Shown here piece after piece: positions 7,928 to 15,874 of a stretch of 64,000 nucleotides of DNA (position 1 is the first letter of the stretch; the number at the start of each line of letters is the position of its first letter). This stretch comes from Nitrospira sp. GTDB lineage: Bacteria > Nitrospirota > Nitrospiria > Nitrospirales > Nitrospiraceae. The DNA lies in assembly GCA_024998565.1 (NCBI GenBank), contig JACOEM010000005.1, positions 62,001 through 126,000 on the forward strand, in the 5' to 3' direction. A program made the position numbers and the translations under genes. The notes beneath the pieces were generated by a model that was given only the letters and a program-made list of their open reading frames with translations, searched no databases and was not told the origin of the DNA.

Positions 7928-9085
7928 ATGACACGACAGCAGCAGACAGGTTCCCAACATCACACAGGCACTCGTTCGGTTTGCACCGCGCTGGCCGCCG
8001 TCGCGGCGCTGGCACTATTCGGAGACTATGCGGCAGCAGAACATGCGGGAGGCCCGGAACGGCCCACCGCAGACACCTCTCTGGTTGCGTATGAGCCGGT
8101 AAAGGGGATCGAAGGGCGACTGACGATCACGGGTTCAGATACGATGGCGCCGCTCATGGATCGACTGGCCAATGAATTCACGCGGCTGCATGGCTATCCC
8201 AAGGTGAATCTCTTTGTGGAACATCCAGGGACCAATCCGGCGATGCGGCAATTCCTCCTGAAATATTCCAATCAGCGTCGCGGCGATAAAGCTCGTACCG
8301 GTAACACCGGAGCTGGGTTTCCTGAAATTCTTGCTTCATCTCGCGCCATGACGCCTGAGGAGCGTGCCATCTTCACATCGCAAAACGGTCATGAGGTGAT
8401 TGAGATTCCGATCGCGATGGATGCCGTCGCACTCTACGTGAGTCAGCAGAATCCCGTTCAGCATTTGACGCTGGTTCAGGCTGATGCGATGTTCGGCAGC
8501 GGACGCAAACAAGGCGCCGCCGAGGACCTAAACACCTGGGGCGCTGTGGGCGTGACAGAATGGCCATCCCAACCGATCCACCTCTATGGGCGTACCCGGA
8601 ACTCTGCAACGCACGATTTCTTTGCGCAAAATGTGTTGAAGGGCGGCGCCTTCAAGCCGCAAATCCAGGAAGTTCCTGGAACGGCAATGGAAATGCTTGC
8701 CGTGGCTCGAGACCCGCAGGGAATCGGCTATGCGGGTATCGGGTATGAGAATTCGTTCGTCAGAATGGTTCCGCTAGCGCAGAGCGCGAACAGCCCTGCC
8801 GTGGTCCCAACCGCCGAATCGGTGATGAATGGAACCTATCCTCTGAGCAGGACTCTGTATCTGTACATTAATCAAGATCCGACGGAAGCCATTGCGGACC
8901 CGCTCCTTCGCGAGTTTCTTAAGTTCGTCAATACTCGTGAAGGACAGCAAGTCGTTGCGGATGCAAAGTTTTATTTGCTCCCGAAGGAACGGATCATGCA
9001 AAATCTGACTCTTATCCAGGGGCCGACTACTACCGCCAAGCTCATGGACGCAGGGAAGCGGACCATGACGGTTCTGGCCGAATAG
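7928..9085 (+). CDS. PstS-like phosphate/anion-binding protein, first of a tandem pair
   Basis: 385 residues with a signal peptide ending near DYAAAEH. The core has the PstS loops ITGSDTM and GYAGIGYEN, but the ligand loop that reads SGT in PstS is here NSATHDFF, and there is an Arg/Lys-rich insertion after the EHPGTNPAM region. It is a periplasmic binding protein of the PstS class; altered affinity or a binding role without a transporter is possible. The start at 7928 has GGAGG six bases upstream; an earlier in-frame ATG at 7892 lacks this. A second copy follows after 115 nt, and no permease or ATPase gene is adjacent. Confidence 0.85.
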   Translation: MTRQQQTGSQHHTGTRSVCTALAAVAALALFGDYAAAEHAGGPERPTADTSLVAYEPVKGIEGRLTITGSDTMAPLMDRLANEFTRLHGYPKVNLFVEHPGTNPAMRQFLLKYSNQRRGDKARTGNTGAGFPEILASSRAMTPEERAIFTSQNGHEVIEIPIAMDAVALYVSQQNPVQHLTLVQADAMFGSGRKQGAAEDLNTWGAVGVTEWPSQPIHLYGRTRNSATHDFFAQNVLKGGAFKPQIQEVPGTAMEMLAVARDPQGIGYAGIGYENSFVRMVPLAQSANSPAVVPTAESVMNGTYPLSRTLYLYINQDPTEAIADPLLREFLKFVNTREGQQVVADAKFYLLPKERIMQNLTLIQGPTTTAKLMDAGKRTMTVLAE

Positions 9086-9200
9086 CGAGAAGTCGAATGT
9101 TGAACGGCGATCATAGCAGTGCGGCCGTTCCGAGCGTCACCGGCCACACTGATCGTGTACTTCATGAGCAGACATGTTATGTCTGTAAGGAGGAGCGACG

Positions 9201-10349
9201 ATGAGTATCAGTCGCATCAGGAGTATTGGGCCGACATTTGTGCGAGCCACCGTCTGTTCCGTTATCACCGCCACCCTTCTCAGCAGCGGCGGCGCCTGGG
9301 CAGAACGTGCCAGCGTGGCAGAGAATCCTACCATCGACGGATCCCTGACCGTCTATGAACCAGTCAACAAACTTGAGGGAAAACTGACGATCACGGGCTC
9401 CGACACCATGGCTATGCTGACGGATCAGCTGGCCTTCGAATTCACGCGGATATATGGTTATCCATCGGTCAATATCTTTGTTGAACACCCCGGATCAAAC
9501 TTCGCGATGCGAGAGTTTCTTGTGGGTTTCTCGAAGCAACGGCGAGGTGATAAGTCCAGGAGCGAAGGACATGAGGCAGCTGCATATGCAGATATTCTGG
9601 CCTCGTCACGGGTGATGACGCCGGAGGAACGGGGACATTTCAAGTCGCGATATGGTCATGATGTGCTGGAGATTCCGATCGCGTTGGATGGCGTTGGAAT
9701 CTACGTGCATGCCGCGAATCCTATCCCGCAGCTTACCCTGCAACAAGTCGACGCCATTTTCAGTTCCAGCCGAAAGTTAGGATGGCCCTCGGACATCACG
9801 AGCTGGGATAAGGCCGGTGTCGAAGAATGGTCGTCGCGGGATATCCATCTGTATGGGAGAGATTCAAAATCGGGAACGCGTGAGTTTTTCGTTCAAACCG
9901 CCTTAGGCGGCGGCACGTTGCGGTCCGACCTTCACGAACAGCCGGGGTCTGCAATGGAAATTCTGTCCATTGCCCGCGATCCGCAGGCCATTGGATATGC
10001 CGGCATCGGCTACCAGGGCTCCTTCGTCAAGGTGGTGCCGATTGCAGCACAAGCCAATGGGCAAGCGGTTCTACCGACTGCGGAAACCGTGACGGATCAT
10101 CGGTATCCGCTCAGCCGAAAGTTGTATCTCTACGTCAACCATGAACCGGGCAAGAAATTCGAGAACCCGGTGCTCCGCGAGTTTCTTCTGTTCGTCAATA
10201 GTCGGCAGGGACAGGAAATCGTGAGCAAGGCCCAATTTTATCCTGTCACCAAAGAACAACTCGCTCAGAACCTGGTCTTGATTCAAGACAAGGCGACTAC
10301 AGCGGGGTTGGAGTCGAACCACCGGTCTGGCAAGGTCCTTCCTGAATAA
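9201..10349 (+). CDS. PstS-like phosphate/anion-binding protein, second of a tandem pair
   Basis: 382 residues, similar along the whole length to the protein at 7928-9085 (shared ITGSDTMA, VNIFVEHPGSNFAMREF, ASSRVMTPEER and IGYAGIGY segments), so the pair arose by duplication. Unlike the first copy it keeps a canonical RDSKSGT phosphate loop. A signal peptide ends near GGAWAE. AAGGAGG stands eight bases before the ATG. Divergence of the ligand loop between the two copies suggests they differ in affinity or ligand. It is followed by a lipoprotein gene after 61 nt. Confidence 0.85.
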   Translation: MSISRIRSIGPTFVRATVCSVITATLLSSGGAWAERASVAENPTIDGSLTVYEPVNKLEGKLTITGSDTMAMLTDQLAFEFTRIYGYPSVNIFVEHPGSNFAMREFLVGFSKQRRGDKSRSEGHEAAAYADILASSRVMTPEERGHFKSRYGHDVLEIPIALDGVGIYVHAANPIPQLTLQQVDAIFSSSRKLGWPSDITSWDKAGVEEWSSRDIHLYGRDSKSGTREFFVQTALGGGTLRSDLHEQPGSAMEILSIARDPQAIGYAGIGYQGSFVKVVPIAAQANGQAVLPTAETVTDHRYPLSRKLYLYVNHEPGKKFENPVLREFLLFVNSRQGQEIVSKAQFYPVTKEQLAQNLVLIQDKATTAGLESNHRSGKVLPE

Positions 10350-10410
10350 CGCTCGCCTTCATCAAGCTGTTCAGGTATACGTAGCCACTTCATTGTGGAG
10401 GGTCGCGACA

Positions 10411-11142
10411 ATGCGCGTCCCTCCACTCCGTCAGCATCACCGTTCCAAAGGCTTTACTATGATCCAATTTCCTCCAGCATTCAGATGTTTCGTCTTCATA
10501 CTTGGCCTGAGTGTTTCCGCTTGTACTGCCGGCCCAGCACCCCGGGTTCTCTATAAAGATGCGACTACGGTCGTCCAGGTTCAACATGATGCTCATGCCC
10601 AGTCGGGCAACAGCCATCCCGCGACCCTTTCCGTTCAGACTATCAAACAAGTGCTCACGGGACTGCGCGTACAACGGCGTGGAGATATCGTGCTGAGTCT
10701 ACTGACGGGAGAGGAGGAAGCCGTACCCGCTTTTTCGAACGGAGAGATAGACGATCTCGCACCGAGAATCGGTCAAGCCTTGGCAAATGCCACACCGACG
10801 GAACTCGTCGGGTTCTATCGTCGGGTTTCCGATTCCGGTCTTGGACTTGGCGTGACCTCCGGTGGCGCCCTGGTCAGAGACGGGCTCCTGTATGTTGTTC
10901 TCGCCAACCATCGGTCGAGGTTTTCCGATGCCATGAGAGAGGGGTTGTCCTATGAGGTAGATCCCGTCCGCGACCCGCTTCTTTCCTTGCGATCCCGTGC
11001 ATTCAAACTATCCTTTGTCACGGATAGAGCTGTTGCTCATCCAGTCAAACCATGGGATTACATCGACTCCGGAAAAGTTGTGGCCCTGGATATTCAGACG
11101 CTGACGAGTCTTTTCGAGACCGCACCGCCGTCCCACCGATAA
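10411..11142 (+). CDS. Secreted lipoprotein of unknown function in the phosphate island
   Basis: 243 residues from ATG 10411, which is preceded by GGAGGG. A hydrophobic segment is followed by a lipobox-like VSAC at about residue 40, so the mature protein should be a membrane-anchored lipoprotein. The longer n-region is unusual, and an ATG at 10459 would give a more standard signal. The body has mixed alpha/beta composition with no recognised domain. It lies directly after two PstS-like genes on the same strand, which hints that it works with them, perhaps as their anchor or outer-membrane partner (inference). Confidence 0.7.
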   Translation: MRVPPLRQHHRSKGFTMIQFPPAFRCFVFILGLSVSACTAGPAPRVLYKDATTVVQVQHDAHAQSGNSHPATLSVQTIKQVLTGLRVQRRGDIVLSLLTGEEEAVPAFSNGEIDDLAPRIGQALANATPTELVGFYRRVSDSGLGLGVTSGGALVRDGLLYVVLANHRSRFSDAMREGLSYEVDPVRDPLLSLRSRAFKLSFVTDRAVAHPVKPWDYIDSGKVVALDIQTLTSLFETAPPSHR

Positions 11143-11646
11143 TCATCAGCACCCAAACGCTTCCCTCTTCTCTCCCTGGAAAGAGCATCCCTGCAGCCTC
11201 ATCCGATTTACCGGGCGGTCATAGACCGGGGGATGCTCCCTGCCTCGTCTCGCCTACGCTGCCCCGTTTTGAGCAGGAGCTTCCTTGCCGCGTTCTGTTA
11301 GGCTTCGCGCGGCCTTGCCCTCTGAAATCTCCCCGACGCTCAGCATTGGAGCCGCTACCTACTAATATCCAATAGGGGAGAGGCGATGAGTCCTGCCGGC
11401 AAACCAGAAGCAAACTGACGCGCCGCAGTTTACAGGGGCGGGGCACTGTCTCGGTGTCAGTCAGTCGTCGTGGGGAATGCGCCGCTCTCGCCTCACTGTA
11501 AGCGGTCCCAGCTCGCAGCGACGGAGAGGGCCGATGATTTCTGGAGAGCCGCAAGGCAGGGGATCAGAGGGTGTCCTGCAGGTCCGGCCATCTGCGGGAG
11601 CCAGTATCGAGCAACTATACCGCTCGATACCGGCTCATCGGGCAGG
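11143..11646. other. Intergenic stretch between convergent lipoprotein and porin genes
   Basis: About 500 bases with no gene I can support. The short open frames here have no ribosome-binding site and lie partly antisense to one another. The only structure seen is a perfect 9-bp inverted repeat near the porin end, listed separately. Confidence 0.5.
11604..11630 (-). terminator. Hairpin downstream of the porin gene
   Basis: GTATCGAGC at 11604-11612 and GCTCGATAC at 11622-11630 form a perfect 9-bp stem with a 9-nt loop, 17 nt after the porin stop codon. There is no clear T-run, so it may be a Rho-dependent stop or an mRNA 3'-end stabiliser. Confidence 0.45.
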
Positions 11647-13158
11647 TTAGTTGAAGAAATACTGGATTTGGAACCGAAGCCAATGGCCGTACAATTCATC
11701 CTGCGAGCGATTCAACGCAAGAACGGTGGTGTCCAATCTGTCATGAAGTGAGTATTCCGACACGAGTCGGAGGTGCGTATCGGGTTCCCACACCAGACCG
11801 AAGTTCCACATCGTATTGTCGGCGGCTGCGCCTTGAAAGTTCTTCATGCCGCCGTGGTAATAGCTATACCGCACATACGGCGTCAATTGGCCTACATCGG
11901 AGTAGCGCCAGGTATAGTTGGCCTGGGCATACCCGCCATGGAGTTCCTGTTCTGCGACAAAGCCCTGCGCATTACGCTCTGGTCCGCGACCGACCGTATA
12001 TTCCCCCTGGAATCCCCAGGGTTGTGGAGGGGTGAAGATATACGCGGTGACACGTTGATCCTGGATTTCACACCCGCCGTGTGTCAGGACTTTAGCGCAA
12101 CGAGAACCGGATGTACTGGTTGGGGCTCCGACGTTTTGCACATTGTAGATTCCGGTGAAGGCAAGGACACCGGCTTCCAGGAGTCGTCCGTTAGGCAACT
12201 CGAACGGGTAGGAGAGTTTGGCGCCGAAATGTTTGTCCCGGTTTCGTTCGATTTGGTTGCGGCCTTGTCCATTGTAGACCATGATGCCGAAGACCCCGTA
12301 ATCTCCAGGGCCATTGTGGTATGTGGTCATGGTTGCAAACCGTTCTTGAGCGATCTTTGGGCTCCAATAGTACGCGAGACCGAAGTCTCGCTCACCGGGA
12401 GCGCCGGTCTGAATGGACTCAGACCGATCCAATTCTTGTCGTTGACTGCTGGACCGATAGGTGTCGAACGAGTTGGGAACTCGTTGCAAACCGGCGCGGA
12501 TCCGATGTTCCTTATTCTTGGTTATATAATAATCTGCATAGGCGTCGACCATTTCTGCATTGGATGTCTGAAACCCGTTGCCTTCATAGGCACCCTGTAG
12601 GAAGAATGAGATGCGATCGGACATTTGGCCTTGAAAAACCATACGAATGCGGCGATAAAAGAAATCGCCGTTGTTATTGTTCGAGAAACTCTCTCCTTGC
12701 TGATTGGTCAGATTATTCTGAGATCGCGTGGAGTATCGGAACTGGGCGTACCCATTGACGTTGATGCGCTCGAACCATCGGGGACTGGCGCGAAATTGCC
12801 CTTCGGTCAATCGTTCAAATGTGCGCCGTTCCTCCTCGGCCTTCGTGCGGAGCCATTCGTCACGGGAGATGAGGTTTTTCTCTAATAGGAGATCTTCTAA
12901 AGGGGTGCTCTGCAAAGGCAACCCTGCCCCCATTCCGGCCGATGGTCTGATGTTGGCATCCGTAGGCGCCACAGGAACTCCCTGTGCGACGTTCATTTCC
13001 ATACCGGACCGCTGAGTCTCCACGGCAGACAGCTCCTGCGCTGAAGCCTGAATCCACGTGCCGACCACTGTCATCACACACAACGCCGCCACACAACTTC
13101 CGCTGCGGAGATTGCCTCTCTGCCATCGAGCCCCTGTACCTCTTGAAACCAGCTTCAC
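11647..13158 (-). CDS. Phosphate-selective porin O/P family outer-membrane protein
   Basis: 503 residues. A signal peptide (about 1-40, ending QASAQE), a helical segment (about 75-115) and then a barrel built of alternating strands, ending in a terminal aromatic (YFFN), fit the OprO/OprP family. Such porins admit phosphate or polyphosphate across the outer membrane. The start is GTG with AAGGAGG five bases before it. A Pho-box-like repeat lies about 94 nt upstream, in line with phosphate control. It is transcribed toward the lipoprotein gene and ends at a hairpin. Confidence 0.82.
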   Translation of the reverse strand: MKLVSRGTGARWQRGNLRSGSCVAALCVMTVVGTWIQASAQELSAVETQRSGMEMNVAQGVPVAPTDANIRPSAGMGAGLPLQSTPLEDLLLEKNLISRDEWLRTKAEEERRTFERLTEGQFRASPRWFERINVNGYAQFRYSTRSQNNLTNQQGESFSNNNNGDFFYRRIRMVFQGQMSDRISFFLQGAYEGNGFQTSNAEMVDAYADYYITKNKEHRIRAGLQRVPNSFDTYRSSSQRQELDRSESIQTGAPGERDFGLAYYWSPKIAQERFATMTTYHNGPGDYGVFGIMVYNGQGRNQIERNRDKHFGAKLSYPFELPNGRLLEAGVLAFTGIYNVQNVGAPTSTSGSRCAKVLTHGGCEIQDQRVTAYIFTPPQPWGFQGEYTVGRGPERNAQGFVAEQELHGGYAQANYTWRYSDVGQLTPYVRYSYYHGGMKNFQGAAADNTMWNFGLVWEPDTHLRLVSEYSLHDRLDTTVLALNRSQDELYGHWLRFQIQYFFN

Positions 13159-13251
13159 ATGTTCCTCCTTCCTACGGAATGTTTAAAGAGTATTCCATTC
13201 ACAACGCGCGGCGAAGTATCGTCCTGAAACATGTCTCCCAATTCAGGAACT

Positions 13252-13270
13252 TGTAACATCCGTGTAAACT
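13252..13270 (-). promoter_or_regulatory. Pho-box-like direct repeat upstream of the porin
   Basis: Half-sites TGTAACA at 13252 and TGTAAAC at 13263 (plus-strand reading), 11 bp apart, 94 nt before the porin start. Confidence 0.6.
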
Positions 13271-13617
13271 ATTGGCAGGTTGTTCTGGATTTCGTCTCCC
13301 ATTCGTATGATCCATGATGGTTCGCCGCAGCAGCGAGCCGTCGCGCCCTAAGAGGCCCACGACGGCAGGAAGGATGAGAGTCTTCGTAAACGAGTTGTTG
13401 AACGGGTGAGTAATGAACGCCTCCGCAGAACCGCTTATCCGCGTCTGCAGCAGGAGCCATCATGCATAATGCGGGCGCTTGAATAAATTGTGCCGTGATC
13501 TGTTGGGAAATAGAGTAAATTCTTCAACACAATGCAGCAGACTCTTACGACAAACGCGCAGCCGAGCGTCAGGTTCCTGACCTCTTTAGTTGAGGAAACT
13601 ACAGGTTGCAGCGAGAA

Positions 13618-13633
13618 GTAACGCAGCTGTAAC
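13618..13633 (+). promoter_or_regulatory. Pho-box-like direct repeat upstream of the second OmpR-type regulator
   Basis: Two GTAAC half-sites begin at 13618 and 13629, 11 bp apart, 68 nt before the ATG at 13701. The arrangement suggests that this regulator is itself a phosphate-regulon member. Confidence 0.6.
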
Positions 13634-13700
13634 GTCCGGGCAATCAATCGACAATAAATGCCTACTAGGATACGAAATCTATGTGTGAAGGCTTAGACAT

Positions 13701-14390
13701 ATGACGCGCGCTGCGAACTCCATTCTATTGGTTACCGCCGACACTGCCGCTACCCACAACCTGGAGAAGGTCTTGAAGCCGAATGGCTATAATCTTAACG
13801 TGGCGGCAACGGTCACATCCGCACTGAGCGAAATCCGGCGGCACTCTCCGATGCTGATTCTTGTGGATCGAGAAATCCTCGCCAAAGAAGCGGGACATCG
13901 AGACCAGTTCCCTCCTGCTATCCCCATCATCGTGCTTCAGCCATTCGACAAGTCATGCGGCCCGGATGATTGCCTCACCGAACTGGAGGATGGATACGAC
14001 CTTGTGTTTTGTTCCCCTCATTACCGTGAACTACTCGCGCACATCCGGGCGATACTTCGCCGGCACAATATGACGTCGGAATCGCCATCCGTGCTCCGCG
14101 TCCAAGGCCTCGCTATGGACACCGCCCGCCATGAGGTGACGGTCGGGGGAGCCCTCGTCGAACTCACACCGAAGGAATTTCGTATTCTCCATCAATTTCT
14201 CCTCTCACCGGGTGTCGTGCTGTCGAGGCAAGATCTGCTCAACCGTGTCTGGGGGGAGGACTATGCCCTCGAAGAACATGCGCTGGATGTTCACATTCAT
14301 TCGTTACGCCAGAAAATCGAAGCAGATCCTGCCAAGCCGATTTTCATCGTCACCATTCGCGGGGTCGGATACAAACTCCAGAGCCCCTGA
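13701..14390 (+). CDS. OmpR/PhoB-type regulator with atypical receiver
   Basis: 229 residues. The C-terminal winged helix is canonical (LTPKEFRILHQFLL, DVHIHSLRQKIE, IRGVGYKL). The receiver half is altered: the acidic pair after strand 1 is replaced by VTADTA, the Asp in LILVDRE is kept, and the switch Lys is replaced in LVFCSPHY. Metal-dependent phosphorylation is therefore doubtful, and it may be controlled by expression level, ligand or heterodimerisation. A Pho-box-like repeat lies upstream, and the porin is divergently transcribed from the far side of the same intergenic region. Confidence 0.85.
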   Translation: MTRAANSILLVTADTAATHNLEKVLKPNGYNLNVAATVTSALSEIRRHSPMLILVDREILAKEAGHRDQFPPAIPIIVLQPFDKSCGPDDCLTELEDGYDLVFCSPHYRELLAHIRAILRRHNMTSESPSVLRVQGLAMDTARHEVTVGGALVELTPKEFRILHQFLLSPGVVLSRQDLLNRVWGEDYALEEHALDVHIHSLRQKIEADPAKPIFIVTIRGVGYKLQSP

Positions 14391-14629
14391 CCATCTTCTT
14401 CCGGCTTTCTCCCTTCCCCACACACTACTTATGTTTCCGCGGACCGCTGCCAAGTTCGCCCCGAAGTGAGAGTGAGGGGGTATAGGAAACATTTCCCGGA
14501 ATGGGCAGAGGGGTGGCGAGTGCATCGTCAGGGCAGGTAACAGAACCAATGATGGGTGAGGAAGAGGAGAGGATCAGCCTGCTCAGACCCGGCAGGCCGT
14601 CGATGGACAGGTACCGATGCGGTGGAGAG

Positions 14630-15013
14630 TTAAAACTCGTCCACCGACACCGGCTGCAACAGATCCCGTACTGAAAGGACCCCCACGATCGCGCCGCTCT
14701 TCAGGACACCCAGATGGCGGGTGTGGTGATGTTGCATGAGATCGGCCGCTTCCGTAATCGAACGGCGCTCATCCAAGCTGATGACTGGGCTGCTCATGAT
14801 CGATTCCACAGGAACAAAATGCACCGGCCTGTTTTCACCCACGACTTTTCGAACGATATCGGACTCGGTCACGATGCCGACTACACGGTCGTTCTGCTCG
14901 ATAAACACGCTGCCGACGTGGCGCTCGTTCATCACTCTGGCTGCGTCCGCCGCGGAAGTACCGGCCGGCACCGTCACCAGTTTCTTCGTCATGAGATCAC
15001 TGACTGTCACCAT
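14630..15013 (-). CDS. CBS-domain-pair protein
   Basis: 127 residues consisting of two CBS domains (about 7-60 and 72-124), with motifs such as VGIVTESDIVRKVV and VGVLSVRDLL. Stand-alone CBS pairs bind adenosyl ligands (AMP, ATP, SAM) and act as energy sensors; the target here is unknown. ATG 15013 is chosen because AAGGAGG lies seven bases upstream, whereas the open frame starting at 15043 runs through that site. It sits between the phosphate island and pal, with no obvious operon partner. Confidence 0.88.
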   Translation of the reverse strand: MVTVSDLMTKKLVTVPAGTSAADAARVMNERHVGSVFIEQNDRVVGIVTESDIVRKVVGENRPVHFVPVESIMSSPVISLDERRSITEAADLMQHHHTRHLGVLKSGAIVGVLSVRDLLQPVSVDEF

Positions 15014-15224
15014 ACTGTATCCTCCTTGTTGAATGTGTGTCATCGGCGGCTGTTTCTCACCTTGCCGATGCTCTAACAGGGAGGATATTCCTGCTACGTT
15101 CCAGGCGGGTTAGGCTTCCGTAAATTCTATGTTACGAATGGGGTCGACGTAGAATGCGGGAGGAGAGGCGCGGCACAGGCGAGAATCACCCGTGCCGCGC
15201 CGTGAGGGAACTGCCGGGGGACGA

Positions 15225-15800
15225 CTACTCTTTCACCACGAAGTGGACGCTGCGGTTCTTCTGCCAGCAGACCGGATTGTGCTGGAGACACAACGGCCGG
15301 TCTTTTCCGTAACTAGTGACATCGACCTGGAGCTGATTGATGCCCAACGATTCGAGGTACCGTTTCACGGAGAGAGCTCGCCGTTCCCCCAACACCAGAT
15401 TGTATTCGGAGGTCCCGACTTCGTCGCAACGGCCTTCCAGCAACACCTTGGTCACCCGGTTGTCTTTCAAGCGCTTGGCATTGGCCTCGACCGCCGTGAG
15501 CGCATCGTCCCGCAGGACGTATTGGTCAAAATCAAACAGCACATCCGGGAACGGAATGTTCTGTTCCCCGGTCGCATTCCGCGCGGCCATCTCCACCGAT
15601 CGTAACGGCACCGGCGCCGGTTCGGGCGGGGCGGGGATTTCCTGCACCGGAGCCGCAGCCACACGCTCCTCCGCGCGGGGTTTCGGTGGAGTCGCCGTCG
15701 CTCCTCCGCTGGTTCCCGATTTGCTCGCGCAGCCGTCAAGAAACAGGGGGCCGGCGACGGCAAGCAATCCGAGCAGGACAAACGGGCGCAAACGTATCAT
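15225..15800 (-). CDS. pal: Peptidoglycan-associated lipoprotein (Pal/OmpA C-like)
   Basis: 191 residues: a signal peptide with lipobox LDGC (Cys at about residue 24), a Pro/Ala-rich linker, and an OmpA-like peptidoglycan-binding domain (about 85-190) with VLFDFDQY, LEGRCDEVGTSEYNLVLGERRA and VTSYGKDRP motifs. Pal anchors the outer membrane to peptidoglycan with the Tol system; tolA/tolB are not in the window. GGAGG lies seven bases before the ATG. A TTGCCC-17-TATTCT promoter candidate lies upstream. Confidence 0.9.
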   Translation of the reverse strand: MIRLRPFVLLGLLAVAGPLFLDGCASKSGTSGGATATPPKPRAEERVAAAPVQEIPAPPEPAPVPLRSVEMAARNATGEQNIPFPDVLFDFDQYVLRDDALTAVEANAKRLKDNRVTKVLLEGRCDEVGTSEYNLVLGERRALSVKRYLESLGINQLQVDVTSYGKDRPLCLQHNPVCWQKNRSVHFVVKE

Positions 15801-15844
15801 GAAAACCTCCGGCGCTAGATGGGTTCGTGGAGTGGACGAGGCAC

Positions 15845-15873
15845 AGAATAATCAAATCGAACGAACAGGGCAA
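15845..15873 (-). promoter_or_regulatory. Candidate sigma70-type promoter of pal
   Basis: On the minus strand, TTGCCC (15868-15873) and TATTCT (15845-15850) are separated by 17 bp, about 45 nt before the pal ATG. Confidence 0.5.
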
Positions 15874-15874
15874 G

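Noticed and set aside
11052-11375. 107-codon frame after the lipoprotein gene
   Set aside because: It starts within the lipoprotein gene in another frame and has Pro/Ser-rich random-like composition and no ribosome-binding site.
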